Notes: generated by a model not told the origin, from the sequence alone. A DNA stretch of 64,000 bases from Mucor racemosus (GCA_027405735.1 JAPEHQ010000027.1:1-64000); one strand, 5' to 3'. Shown: positions 46,149 to 59,165, numbered from the stretch's first letter. Translations and numbers: made by a program.

Positions 46149-47764
46149 TGATAAAAATCTAAATAATCAATAAAAAAGTGTACGTTATTCTTTGCTTCGT
46201 ATTAAAAAGGCAGTTTTTTTTTTAAAAAAAAAAAATTGTCCATAGCTAAGAAGCAAGATAAAAAATAAGGATGAATTAAGAATATGTAATAAAGTGTGCT
46301 TGGATTTGATTTATTCAAGTAGCTTGTTGTCAACGCAAGAAACAATCTTTAAAAACCGTCAATATTATCATTTTGAGATTCTTCAGGCCAGTTTGAAAAG
46401 ATCGTTGCTTTCGCGAATTTAAGGTCTAAACATGAAAAAAAAAGCAGAAAGAATTAGAAAAAGTGATTTGGAATGCATTCAAATATATTTTGCAACATCA
46501 AATTACTTTCATGACAAAAAAATAATTCTATAAATATTTGCCACCACTATTTTTTTAAAAAAAATAGATCTATATTTTGATTTAGAAGCTGTAAATGTTA
46601 TTGAATTATGCAGACAATTTGTAAATTTAGTAAACTTAATTCATAGCTATAATTTCCCGTATGAATTGCTACAATTCATGAAGAATTGAGAAGGCTGCAA
46701 CTTTTTTTAACTTATTTAATCTGACATTTCAGACATTCTTCACTAAAAACGAGATTTTACAAGATGATATTGCGTTATTCTGCTTGAAATCGCTAGATTA
46801 ACGAGTAAAATACATATCTACGTATACATACCAACTAAGGCTTTCATATGATGTATTACTTTTGTCTTTATGATCAATATCCATCAAGTAAATTGAGAAT
46901 TGGTGTAGCTGCACACTGTAAAATAATGATATTACATAGCCGATATCTGGTGATAGACGGGGTTCCGTACTCTAGTTACTAAGCTCAAATACGTTCTTTT
47001 GGTCATTTTAATATATCTAGCTAAAAAAAAAGGATCATAACTTTTCGTAAAAATTCTGATCATTTTCCCTTATGATACCTCATCCAAAATCGTTGCTGAT
47101 AAAGAATTGTCTTTTTCTTGACGAAAAATTGAGCAATTTTTGCAAATAAAATTTCAGATTGTAGCTATTTATGAAGCCGATGATTATCAATTATCAAATT
47201 TGTGTTACCATAATAAAAAGTTTATAATTTATCGGAAAAACGTGTTTTTAAATTTTTGAAGCTGAGTCAATTTTTTTGCTGTAAAGTTCGTAAACAAATA
47301 ACACCATCGAATAAAGGGGCAAAGTGTGCATCAAAAACCTTATTGGCATAAAGCCAACTTACTATAACCTTCTGTGCTTAATTTGCAAAATAAAGATTTT
47401 TTTGGAAAATTTTGGGATATTTTGAGAAGCTCAGAATCAGAATGTCGTTAGCGATTTCAAGCCCAGACGCATATTTTGATTTCGTGTTTTAGCTTGCTAG
47501 ATATTGCTCTATAGATGCAAAAATGCCAAGGTAAAAAATGTGGGTGTGTACAGCATAGTGTATAGCTACAGATTGTGTCAGAAAATAGTTGTATATTTCA
47601 TGAATTAAGTGAAAAAAATACTTGAAAAACGACTTTAGAAAGTTACACCTCGCCAGTAACAATAGTGATTGTCTTCTCTTTGTATCAAATACATTAATAA
47701 CAGTGATTATCATACAAGTAAATGAGGGGGAATGAGAAATATATTATAATAACAAAACTAAAAT
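46149..47764. other. AT-rich intergenic DNA
   Basis: 1.6 kb between convergent genes. Holds the 3' ends of both neighbours and AT-rich DNA of decayed-repeat appearance, but I could not match it to another copy in the window. No coding exon seen. Confidence 0.5.
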
Positions 47765-50165
47765 CTATTGCTTCAAGTTAATATCCTTTGCAATAAGTTG
47801 AGCAGCAATGGGATGGTAAAAGTGCTTGTGTTTCAAGAAGGTTTGTTGAGCTAATTCAGCACCATTCTTAGCAGTGTAAAGATAACGGTAAAGAGGACGG
47901 ACAAATTTCATACGACCTTGCTCAGTAATGAATTCAACAATACTGGGGTAAATCTTTTCGTAACTAGCCATAACACAGAGTTGTTCCCAACGGAAACGAA
48001 CATCGGCATTGCGGATAGGGCTCATTTCATAAAGTTCATCCATCTTGATAAGCAAATTGTGGGGTAATGGTTCACAATCAGTCAAACGTTCCAAGAAAAC
48101 GACTGTCAAAATATATTAGTTGAAGTGCATTTAAACGTAAAATAAAAGTAACTTACTCTTTTGAGTGGAAGTGAAATTTTCAATATCCTTGGGAGAGAAT
48201 TCTGAAAGGTCTTCCTTGGTACGAGCATTATCCCAACGAGTGGCAAGGTTATAACAAGCATCAGCAAGGCTGGTGTCAAAGTTGGGATCAACAGGAGGCA
48301 TACCAGCGCTATTGATCCAGAGATCGAAATCAATGGTCTTCAATTTTTCAAGAGTTTCCTTACCATGGTTGACTTCCATGTATTCATGAATATGAGCTAA
48401 CCAATCTTCAGTAGTGATGGACTTGGAGGCAAAACGCTCAACGTGAGCCTTCATGTAAGGTTCGAAGATGGCAGGGCCACCAACGGTCTTTTCGATATGG
48501 TAGAGCAAATTGAAACCCTTTTCATAAGGAATAGAACTGAAATAATCGTCAGGATCAATACCACTGCTCAAATCAGGCTTCAAGACGGTAGCAGGAGAAT
48601 CTTCACCAAAGAGCTCAACACTTTCCTTCAATGCCTTCCAACCAATAATGGAACTGAATTGTCTTTCGGGTTCACCATGAAGACGGCCTAATGTATATAT
48701 TTTTTTGTAAGCAACACATGTTTGAATCAATTATAGATATAAACTTACCAACAATTTTACGCTCAATGAAAACGGTCCAACCTTCATTTAACCAGAAATG
48801 TTCCCAATTAGATGTAGTAACCAAATTACCCATCCAACTATGAGCGATTTCATGAGCAACAACATCAACAGCACTCTTGTCACCTTAAATTCAATTACAA
48901 ACATATTAGTATGATTTATCTAAATACAGCAAATAAATGTTAATATCTTACCAGCCAAGAGAGTGGGTGTAACAAAAGTTAAACAGGGATTCTACCATAA
49001 AAGTTAGTTCATTGTTCATACAATTAAAAGCCAAACCGGATCGGACCGGATACATCTAATACAACATATGAATACAACATACCTCCATACCACCATAAGG
49101 GAAAGAAGGAGGCAAAACCAAGAGATCATAACGTCCCCATTCATAAGGAGTCAAAAGACTTTCACCAGTAGCGATGAATTTTTCGGTATCCTGCTCGAAA
49201 AAAATTAATCGACATGTCTTGTTCAATGCTCCTCTTTAATATACTTACTTCAAATTCCCAAGCAGCTTTATCAACGACCTCAGGTTCACACCAAACCGTG
49301 GAACGGGGACCAATTTCGCGACCAGCTAAGTTACCTGCAGCGATAGCAATCAAGTAAGAAGGAATGGTAGTGGCTTGCTTAAAGTTGTAAGTCTTGGTAT
49401 TGTCATTGTTATCATCAGTAGATGACAAAAGAGCAGACATAACAACGGGTAAAGGAGATGTGACGGAAGCAGAGTAGGTCAATTTAACAGATGGGGAATC
49501 TTGAAGAGGGGCAAAAGCTCTAGCGTGGATCTAACGTTTGATATAAATAACCAAATTTACAGGTACCTTTGGGGGGGGGGGAATATAAAACTTACAGCTT
49601 GACATTGGGAGAACAAGTAAGGATGCTTCTTACCGACAGTTTGTCTATAAAACATTCCCAGATCAATATCCTAATTCCATTTTTCCGTCTCTCCAAAATA
49701 TCAAAACTTACTCTGGTTCCAAATATTGAACAGCTGTGCACTTATCAGTAGTAGAATAATCAACCTTGATTTGAAATTTAGTGCCTACATTAGCCAATGT
49801 CTCTGGGAGAGTAATTGTCAAGGCCGAACCAAGACTCAAATGACGTTCAGCGACAGTATACTACAAAAAAGACAAGAAAAAATACGCGTGTAAATACATC
49901 AATATCAACAATTATGATCACAGTGTAACTAAATTACTTGGAGAGATTGGCCATTTAAAGAGACATCCTTCAATTCAAGGTAACTGGTATCCAAAACGAC
50001 CTTGGAAACATTGGGAGTCAAAGTGATCAAATCCAAAAGAACATGACCATAGATCTTCTTTTCAGTGAAAGAAATGGTCCAGTTTAAATGAACATGTTGA
50101 GTAAGGACTTCTGAGAGATTGGCAAGACTACTAGGGTCAATGACTTTTGTGTTGGTGGCGGCCAT
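47765..50165 (-). CDS. Leukotriene A4 hydrolase / M1 aminopeptidase
   Basis: Bifunctional zinc enzyme of peptidase family M1; in fungi mostly an aminopeptidase with epoxide-hydrolase side activity, cytosolic and nuclear. Nine exons on the minus strand: 49938-50165, 49712-49860, 49596-49644, 49249-49530, 49083-49190, 48952-48991, 48749-48883, 48157-48687, 47765-48102, summing to 619 residues (animal enzyme 610). The exopeptidase motif GGMEN is at 269-273, split by a splice. The zinc site HEIAH (296-300) is followed by E319 in FWLNEGW, with the correct 18-residue spacing. The proton-donor Tyr is in SIPYEKG. The C-terminal helical domain ([19 protein letters not shown]) is complete. One intron (49531-49595) contains a run of 11 G. 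Head to head with the aldo-keto reductase gene. Very sure. Confidence 0.96.
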
Positions 50166-50475
50166 GGTTGTTTACAAGCGTAAGAAAGAGGGAAAGAAAG
50201 AAAGAAAATTTTGTACAATCCAAAATGAATATAAGCCAATTGAAACACTATCTTGCTCGTTATCTTCTTGCACCCGTGAGAATAAACTATTGAGGCGCCG
50301 TGGAAAAAAAACCCATTTACGGTGCATTTTCCCCCATCGAAGAAAAGGAGAATTATTCGCAAAGATGTTGCCTAGATTCCGTCATCCACATGAGCATTAT
50401 TACTGACCTTTTGCCTCTCCGCGATTTTCCAAGCAACCAGTCTTTCTCTTTCTTTCTCATCGTTATTTATTTATC
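50166..50475. promoter_or_regulatory. Divergent promoter between LTA4H and aldo-keto reductase genes
   Basis: 310 bases between the two start codons. Pyrimidine-rich stretches precede both ATGs (TTTCTTTCTTTCCCTC on the LTA4H side, CTTTCTCTTTCTTTCTC on the other). No TATA box evident. Confidence 0.6.
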
Positions 50476-51587
50476 ATGGCCAAGGTTTGTTACACATTTG
50501 AAGGCCATAATATTTACTAAATCTCGCACTATTGTAGCCTGTCAACCAAGAAAAGTTCGAACCCTCAGAAGTATCCTTTGGTGCTGGTGCACTTTCAGGC
50601 AACTATGATGAATTCACTGATTTAGACACTGTTGAAGCCTGTAGAGAAGCTCTTTTATCTGGTAAATACAAGAACGATTTGAAATAAAATTGCTCTGTAA
50701 ATCTCATTCGAATTTTAGGCATTAACTCTTTTGACACATCCCCTTATTACGGGAAAAGTGAATATATTCTCGGGGATGCCTTACTCAAAATCCGCGATGA
50801 ATTTCCCAGAGAAAACTACTATTTGGCAACCAAGACAGGCCGTTTTGGCTATACTGTAAAGGATTTTGATTACAGTGCTAAAAAGACATACGAAAGTGTT
50901 GCTGAAAGCATGAAGCGTTTGCATACTGATTATTTAGATGTCGTTTATTGTCATGATGTTGAGTTTGTCGACTTTGAAGATGTTGTTGGTCCTAATCAAG
51001 CATTGGAAGCATTGTTTGATCTCAAATCTCAGGGCAAGGTCAAATACGTTGGTTGCTCAGCTTATCCTTTGGATGTTTTATTAAAGGTCGCTGAATATCA
51101 ACATGCCAAGGGTCAACCTCTCGATATTATCCTCTCTTATTGCCATTACACACTTCAAAACACTCTTTTCGCTGATTATGCTCCTAAATTTAGAGCTGCT
51201 GGTGTAAAGTATTTGATGAATGCTTCACCTCTCTGTATGGCTTTGTTGCGTGATGCTAAAACACCTGAATGGCACCCTGCTCACGCCGGTATTCGTGAAG
51301 CTGCTGATAAAGCAACTGCTCTTGCAGCTAAAAATGGTTTATCTATTTCTGATTTAGCTTCTCGATTCTCCTTCCAAGGTAGAGATACATTTCAATTGGA
51401 TTCTACTGTTATTGGTCTTGCCAGAAAATCTGAAGTAAAAGACGCAATCCGCTGTTGGAAAGATGTCAAAACCCGCAAAAATTCTGAAAAAGAAGAAAAG
51501 GTATTTGATGAGATTCATACTTATTTCAAACCTCACAAGAATTATACATGGCAAAGCCCTACCGATAAAGAATTATGCAAAGCTTAA
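50476..51587 (+). CDS. Aldo-keto reductase, L-galactose / D-arabinose 1-dehydrogenase type
   Basis: NAD(P)-dependent oxidoreductase of the AKR superfamily; the sequence style matches plant L-galactose dehydrogenase and yeast Ara2, which oxidises D-arabinose toward erythroascorbate. Exons 50476-50484 (only nine bases, MAK), 50538-50661, 50719-51587 give 333 residues. The catalytic tetrad is complete: D50 and Y55 in FDTSPYYG, K83 in LATKTGRFGY and H123 in DVVYCHDVEF. Other family marks are SEYILGDALL, KVKYVGCSAYPLDVL and the C-terminal TVIGLARKSEV cofactor loop. The tiny first exon is inferred from the ATG, the GTTTGT donor and an in-phase TAG acceptor; a start at a later ATG would lose the first strand. 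It converges on PRE4 with 73 bases between stops. Confidence 0.92.
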
Positions 51588-51660
51588 TCAAATAAAATGT
51601 TTTCATATTTTTTTGTTCAATTTATTTATTATTATCATCATCATCATCGATGATTTTCTT

Positions 51661-52687
51661 TTAAGCACCATAACCACGAATGTTCTCGGCGAAAGCCCAT
51701 TCAGTCTCCAAAGAATATGGTTCAGTAATTTCTAAACCGCTCTCGGTAATCTTTGCTCTTTGGAACTATATTTTTTGATACAGAAATTAGTAACATAATC
51801 CATTAAAGTCATAAAAAAGAAACGTACCTTGTTCATTGATCTAGCATCTCTGTAAAACAATACTTTCAAACATTCGTTCATGATTTCAATAGCTTCTTCC
51901 TCTGTTAATTCGTCTTCTCTTCCTTCTACTCTTCTTCTCAAAATGGGTTGTGCTAAATGTGCACCAAATCCGGTAGCAATTGTAGTAGATTGATAAGTTG
52001 TACCTCTTAAATCAACATAACCAAGGAATTTTTCGCCCTTGTTGATACCACCAACGACTAAAGAGTTCCAAAGAGGGTTGAACTTGGATCTTCTGTTGTA
52101 CATGACTCTCCATAAATATTCGTAGATATGTGGAGTGCCTAAAACGTGTCCATCATCAGCACAATGCTCCTTAACCCTATAAAATAATCCAATTTAATAT
52201 TTGGTAAACTTTGCATATAAAAAAAAATAAACAATTACATGAGAGAATCCAAAAGATGTTGAATATATTGATAATCTGAAATATCTCCAGAGGCACCAAC
52301 AATAGTGCTCTCTCCAACAGGATATAATCTTTTAATATCACGGAAACGAGCCAAAGAACCATATGAACCTGTTTTAGAATATGAATAAATCTGACAAATG
52401 TATCGTATTATATTTACACGTACCAAGCATATCTGCAGCCATCATAATACCATCTTTGTACTTGAAAGCAAGAATAGATGTACCTGTAACTAAAGGCTGT
52501 CTATTTCAAAATTACATTAAAACCGATAATAATTTAGCTTTGCTTTGATATCTTACTGTGTTCTAGTCATAGGTCCGTAAGCAGACTCAGCAAGATGATC
52601 GGGAACAGTTTGATACATGGGAACAGTGTTAAATGCATCTGTGTTTTCGGAACGAGTCTTGCCCCAGTTTGAAGGAAAATGGTCCAT
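51661..52687 (-). CDS. PRE4: 20S proteasome subunit beta7 (PRE4 / PSMB4)
   Basis: Non-catalytic beta subunit of the 20S core. Five exons on the minus strand: 52557-52687, 52424-52500, 52239-52368, 51828-52176, 51661-51765, totalling 263 residues, the family length. The N-terminal propeptide (MDHFPSNWGKTRSENTD) is followed by the mature part starting near TQQPLVTGTSILAFKYKDG. GIMMAADMLGSYGSLARFRD, VGASGDISDYQYIQHLLDS, MYNRRSKFNPLWNSLVVGG and VLFYRDARSMNK are beta7 signatures. The mature N-terminus has no catalytic Thr-Thr arrangement, as expected for beta7. With RPN2 it is the second proteasome gene of the window. Very sure. Confidence 0.96.
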
Positions 52688-53639
52688 GATTATTTAGTTG
52701 TAATTGAGAGTAGTTTAGAAAAAGAATCCTCAAGATACTTTCTTGTTGGAAAACGTAATATAGTGCACACAACTATTGACGCGTCGCCCTATTGCGCTTG
52801 ATCATGACGTCCTCTACTTGAAAGCCAATCAAAGATATGATTTGGGTGTTGAATCGCCGGACTTTGGCTATGATGAAGACGAAAGTAATGCCTAAATCCA
52901 ATGTCTATCATGACAATAGAGTATTTTTGATATTCTGTAAAGGTCGTTGATGTAATTTGACTCTGTAAAATAGCATTATAATCATTAAAATATATGGAAT
53001 TGGAGTATAAACCAAAGCGAACAGAACTTGCGTTGAGGCGAGTAAGTTTTTATTTTGCAGTATGATTTGCGCTCGAGTAAATTCTTTTAAATCTTGAAAC
53101 AAGATCCAAAATAATAGGAAATCTCTTGATAAAAAGATACCTTTGTAAACCTAATGTACTTAAACTACTTTGTTTTTCAAATTATACATTTTCCTATACA
53201 ATAAAAATCCTTTAAAAACTGACTACATTGCAAGAACAACATGTTTAAAAAATCTGTAATAAATGACGATTAACCAAGTATGCTGATAGATAAACCATTT
53301 TGTAGCACTTTTAATATATGCATTATCAAGTTTACTTGGTGACAAAGTAGCTTTCACTATGGATTTTTCGTAGATCAAGAAGGATAGTTTTATGAATTTT
53401 TCGTTAAAACAAACCATCACCAGACGGCGGTTTAAACTCAATACGTTGAAAAAGGATGTTTGTTGAAAAAAAAGTGCAACTTCAAATTGCCATACATGAT
53501 CCAATATACACGAGAAATACATTTAGTAAATTTATATATATTATCCTGTTTCCTGTTCATCTAATGGTATTGTTCATATATTTGTGGTATGTCTGTATAT
53601 TGCATGCTCCGATTTTGAAAACTAGCTACCTACTCCTCG
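52688..53639. other. Intergenic upstream of PRE4
   Basis: Holds the PRE4 promoter with a CRE-like TGACGTC at 52805-52811. An open stretch of about 40 codons between stops (to about 52892, plus strand) reads coding-like near its end (SPDFGYDEDESNA), but no gene can be built around it. The rest is AT-rich with no feature recognised. Confidence 0.45.
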
Positions 53640-54830
53640 ATTTTTAATCCTCAAAATCGCAGCATCACCTCTTTTCTATAACTAATACCAGACTAGATAT
53701 TTTTTTTTTAAGATTTAGGATATATACCTCAAACACTTCCAATTAGATTTGAAATAGTCGCGTTATGATACCTGTTCCCAAATAAATCATATATCAGTAA
53801 AGACTCAAAACAGGTAAAATTCACCGCTTTTTCCTTGAAAACTGGATCCTATTTTTCATCCCTACTACACTTGGTTTTTGTATTAAATAACACCAAGAAA
53901 AAATTATATGCCAATATACCTGAGATGCTCAGCTTTAATCCAAAAATAAGTATCCAGAAATATCCTATTTTTTGCAGTTGGTATTAATTTTTCAATGCTA
54001 ATGTTTCAGATTTTTTACGCGCATTTTACTTCTAATGGATTGAAAACTTTGAGGCTTCATATCTTTACGAAAATTTAAGCTATTCTAACGTTTTTTAATA
54101 ATAAAACTTACTTGTTTGGAAGTGCTCTACAACATATTTTAACATAAAAAATTTCTGAGCACTTTTATTTTTTTTCATGTTTTCGGTTTTTTGTAGTGGA
54201 TTTCGAAATATTCGTTAAATTGAGCAACGTTTTTTTTACATTCATATTATTAAGCTCATCGAACTCTCTTGGATCCAATTTAGGTTTTTTCAAAATATTA
54301 ATTTTTCGTGGAGATATCCTCAAAAATGTGTACAAAGACATACCCTCATTTCTAACCTCAATTATTCCCTTGTAGACCCTCATCCTAAATTCTGAATTTC
54401 AAAAAAATTTGGACAAAAATCTTGTTTTCTCTACGAAAAATGCAGCTAAAAGGTTAAATAATAGCTCGATCAATAGGTAGTTTTGCTTTAAATTATCTCC
54501 ATTATTTAAATCTAAAACATGTTTATGATGAAAAGCGTTGTGTATATTTAAAAAACCACCAAAATTTCAATTAGATTTTGCGCAAAATTTTATGTAAAAC
54601 ATATCTCTGAATTTTGTTTAAGTGGATGCAAAATTTAAAACTATATAAAAACCATTTAATGCACTAGGTCTACTTAATTTGCAGTTCATGAGTCTTTAAG
54701 CAGTTTCGATTTGTTGATCATTTTCTGGTCGATTTGTCAAATTTATTTTGAAACGCAGTTACCATAGGATTAAGCTATAATATGAATTATCATTTTGATT
54801 ATCTCTGCAAAAAATCAATATTTTTTGACG
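53640..54830 (-). repeat. Dispersed repeat family C, copy 5
   Basis: Inverted, more diverged copy of 22680-23950; the landmark AAATTGGATCCAAGAGAGTT (complement) has several changes compared with the others. No coding capacity. Confidence 0.65.
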
Positions 54831-55431
54831 AGGTAAAATTCGTTAGATAGGCGCTAATGAGTACTATTCTATGGTTTTAGCTTTGCATACCAGTCATCCC
54901 TTCATGGACCTCGATAACAGAAAAAGTGCTCTCACAAAATTTGCAAACAAAATAAAAAATCTTTACAACAATCCAAAACCGAGATATCCTGGTAGAGAAT
55001 GAAAAATTAAGTAGACTTTACTCAATGATTATCATTGCAATACCTTAGTATTTTCTCGACTTATTTTCATTTCATATGCGGTTTCTCAGTTTTAAGCTGG
55101 CCATTTCTGCATCATTCAAATTTATGAAACAATTACTCTAGTAACCACCCTTACTTCATTTAATAAAGTTTGTTGCCTGTACAATGTTAAATGGATGCGT
55201 ACTATCTTTGAAAAAAAGATTCTGTTAAAATTGATCACGCACCAGTACAAATATTTACGTTTTTTAGCTTATTTTTCCCTCTAAAATTGTTGAAACTAGA
55301 TTTTGGCATTTAAAATTATATATCATAATGCGTGGGATAATTTGTTCAGCAGCTTTTATTATGCGTCCAAGTAACACTTTATCATAATACTCAAAGATTG
55401 CCATAGTAGATGTATATACACTACGGCCGAA
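54831..55431. other. AT-rich intergenic DNA
   Basis: No coding exon or repeat copy recognised. Confidence 0.5.
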
Positions 55432-56310
55432 CTATGCTTTCCATGGGCATAATGATTTGCACAGATGGGCAGAATAAAGAATTTTGTGCCGATCAGGTTG
55501 CCCAAATGAGCAGAGCAATGATATCAAAGTTTTTTAGTCAGTTTACTAAAGTATATCAATCATAATATAATCAATAACGAAGATAATTTGAATAATGATT
55601 TAAAGCAGATGATGTGAGTTACTCTGCTTCAACAAAATTGCCTTATTGACGAGATGTGACAATTTGAAATTTGGGGTTTGAAAGAGTTCTGCTCATATTC
55701 TTCTTTCGGGTACCAAATGGGAACAACGACAACAACCTGTTTGGTAACACTAAAAGTATTTATGCTTTTGTAAATTCCTGTCTGTAACACACAAAATCTT
55801 TTTTCTTCCCTACTCTTTCCTCAGCTTTTTTATTTACGTTTAAAGCTATAACAAAAAGACTAAGATTTTTTTATACACTGAAATCAAATAGCAGGTACAA
55901 GTACATGCTTTTCCTATTATTTATTTGGTAGTAAATTATTAACAGTTAATATTAGGGCACGTTATAACATATTTGTCAAACAAAAAAAGCATCCATGACT
56001 TAATCATTTTGCTCCATTATCTACGTTATAATGAATGCTTTTTTGGTCTAAAGTCGATATCTACCTGGAGAAAAATTGGTGATTATAAAAGTATGTATAG
56101 CATTGGCTTGATTTAATGAATGAATAAACTCATGTTAGTCTATTTAGTTTCTAAAAAACATTTATTTCTAATTTAGTGGCCAACAGCTAAGAAGAGGAAA
56201 ACAAGATGTTGTCTTGTATATCACTACCAACTATCAAAAAAGGTACACCATAATTATTACTTATTAGCTTGTTATTAATAATTGATTTTACTAATAAATC
56301 AATTTTTATA

Positions 56311-56430
56311 GGTCAAAAGTAAGTTTGTTCTGGTAAAGCATTGAATAAATTGGGTTGGGACAAAGAGGGTAAAAAGGTGGCAATAGATTCGAGTGATGGC
56401 CATGATGTTTATATTTATGATGTTGGAGGG
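56311..56430 (+). pseudogene. Captured dynein intermediate chain exon fragment (in copy 4)
   Basis: Reads ALNKLGWDKEGKKVAIDSSD and then VYIYDVGG up to a GTAAG donor at 56431. Here the Trp codon that is TGA in L1 and R1 is still TGG, so this copy keeps the ancestral state at that position. The upstream WNLN part is missing or unrecognisable. It lies within a 431-base segment bounded by ATGTATAG direct repeats. Confidence 0.65.
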
Positions 56431-57167
56431 GTAAGACTAAAACTTAATGAAAATCACCTCTAGCGCATTAATTACCAAGTAAAATAATATTATCATCAGA
56501 TCAACTACCACACAATATTAACATGATAAAGATGTATAGTAATAAGCTTGAATCAAGTGCATACAACATCGTAAATTCTTGAAAAAGTTCTCAAATATTA
56601 TAAAATCTCTTATTTTTAAGACTTACAAGGCCTATAAGCGGAATATTAATTTAGAAAATTATTTTTGTCCAGATCATCAATTTTGACATTTTTTAATTTT
56701 TTTTCTGTTTTGCAAGTCTAGAGTCAATTATAGTACCAATTATAAAAACAAAAAATATACACATATACAGAATTTAGCGCTCTATTTGCTCAATAAAAAA
56801 TAACAAACCTTTTTATTGCAAATATTACATGAAAATCCTTTAACCAAAAATCCGTTTTTGGGGCAAAAGTGCAAATTTTTATTACTTAACATTCAATGTT
56901 AAGCTTTTATAAAATGTGTATCACTTGTGACTACAATTTTCTCTCACAATGTAGTACATTTAAACGTTGATTTTGGTATCAAAATTTGATTTTTCTGTTT
57001 TTTGATCAAAATTATGAGTGCTGGTAAGGGTAAAATGAGTCCCCGAAAATGTCCGCTATAAAGTCTGAATTTTCAGACCGCACGTGGTTAAATATACGGA
57101 AATTTATAAAAAAAAAACGCTTTTTTATTATTTAAAGCTTAGATATTATACCATAGTATAAGAGACT

Positions 57168-57404
57168 GTGTCGGTTTTCGAGGATAATTAAACAGCCAAT
57201 TTTGAAGCCAATTCCATTTCTAACTCACATTGAAATGTAATTCTTATAAATAGTCTTTTAAACCAAGACCTAGAAGCTCTTGGTTCTTTCTTTTACCATT
57301 AGTTTTTCTAGTAATAAAGCCTGGGTTCTCCATGATGATAAACGTTACTAGTCTTTATTATTATTCTTTCTATAAATAAAATTGTATGTATCCATAAACT
57401 CTCA
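57168..57404 (+). mobile_element. Short mobile element family E, copy 3
   Basis: A 237-base insert starting GTGTCGGTTTTCGAGG and ending ATAAACTCTC, flanked by AGACT at 57163-57167 and 57405-57409. The empty site is seen in R1 near 11395-11410. Non-coding; a solo LTR or MITE-like unit cannot be told apart because the ends are not clear inverted repeats. Confidence 0.7.
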
Positions 57405-58138
57405 GACTAAACCGTTCACTCTTGCTATTATGCTCAGTTACGATGTTGCTCAACGTGCTCGCTTCTGCAATTTTTTAAATGAATATATGATATGACAGAC
57501 AGGTTTTCTGGTAGAAAAATGTATGTTTCTATGATAACAGATATTGCCTATTGTTGTGTTTAGTTTATGGTTCATACGGTATAATACTGCTTTTACATTG
57601 GCTGCAATGTGCAATGTAGCAGGATTTTAATTGCGCTAAATAATGTAATGCCTTGGAACTCCTTTTCTACATGTGTTGTTTCTCTCTTTTAGTTTTCATA
57701 TTCCAAGGATACAGTATTATTCACCGTTTGATAAGGCATATTAGACTATCAAGCTGGTATTCCTTTCTTTTATCTGAATATGCATGCTAACTGCTAACAT
57801 ACGGGGCTAATGTTTTTAATTATTGGTAACAGTCTATATTATTAGAGACGGATATTTTCATTTAACCGCATTCTAAGATTAAATATCATTATTTACTACT
57901 GTATTGTTGGACGTATTTCTTAATTACCAGATCAAATCAAAGGCAGTAATATTTTTTATATCTGCTCAATCCAAAACTAGAGCTGGCTACAAACCCACAA
58001 AATTTTCCAGAAAAGTGATAAAATTTCGAAAGATACAGAAACACAAAAAAAAAAAGAATAACCTAATGTCTTGTCTAATAACAACCATACTTTTGATCGT
58101 AGCTATACTTGAAGAAAATAAATCTTTTTACAGCTGAC

Positions 58139-58484
58139 TGATTTATCAAAATATGTTTAGGTTAAGTAAAATTAGAAATTTAATCAAGTACAGTAAAGAG
58201 ATATCGTTTATTGGAATGAAATTAATAGGGTTTATATACTATTTGATTTGGGGAATTGATGATGTGATAAGGTAGTTTAGATGTTATTTAATAGTAGTAA
58301 TGTGTTATGTTGGTATATCATGTTGGAATATCGCACTGGCGTATTATGCTTTTGTACCATGCTTCTATACCATGCTTTTAGGAGAATGGTATAGTTAATA
58401 TTTAATTAAGGAACTTCCGGTTCCGGATCTATTATTGTTTACTTTTTTGAATTTGACATGATCCGGTTTAAGAATGATACATCA
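58139..58484 (+). mobile_element. Solo LTR (family 1), uninterrupted copy
   Basis: Starts TGATTTATC and ends GATACATCA with target duplication CTGAC at 58134-58138 and 58485-58489. At 346 bases it is the uninterrupted form of the LTR at 12834-13613. It is inserted in family A copy 4. Confidence 0.88.
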
Positions 58485-59165
58485 CTGACAATCGTAAATT
58501 AAAATAGTTAAGTTTAAAGAAGGTTAATTTGTTTAAACTTCATGTGTGATAAAATAAAATTTATAGCCTTGATTTGGTTTGCATATAAATTCAAGCAGTA
58601 AGTGTTATTTAAGTTTATGCTTGAACAAAAACCTATTGTTGCTGTAAACATTATAATAGCTATAAACATATTTACAAATGATGGTGATAATCGTAAATAT
58701 ATTGGCTCTTCTTGCATGTATTGCTTTATATCATCAACAACGTACTGAATTGTATTATTGTCTATATTATCTACAGTATTATGTTAATGAAAGCAAATGT
58801 AATTTAAAACCACCCCATTATTCCAGTAAAAAATGTAATGGAATTTTGAGAACGGCACAATGCTCACTAGCAAACCAACTTGCGTCCAAACGATCAGCTC
58901 ATTATACTTATGGTCAGATTTTATTATTCTACACAAATAGGGGTAACGATACTCTTATGGGCAATTATACTATAATCTATAATGCACACATGAGAATGAG
59001 ATTAATGCCATGCACATGGGCATAATCTATAATTCTGCACATACAGCAGCATTGTGCTCGTGTGCAGTTTTTTTTTGTTGTGCCCATGTGCATCTTGTTA
59101 TCTTTTTAGCTATATTCAATGGGTACAGCTGCTCAGCCCATAGTATGCAGCCTACCTGGACACTT

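Larger units (their letters stand above)
55432..59165 (-). mobile_element. Non-coding transposon family A, copy 4 (longest, with three insertions)
   Basis: Begins CACTACGGCCGAACTATGCT and continues through the segment shared with 32890-33590, then the dynein-carrying segment, then the body shared with L1, R1 and copy 3, ending near GCAGCCTACCTGGACAC. It has been hit by an E element (57168-57404) and a solo LTR (58139-58484), each with a perfect 5-bp duplication. No transposase frame. This copy joins parts that are separate in the others, so it may be closest to the full structure. Confidence 0.7.
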
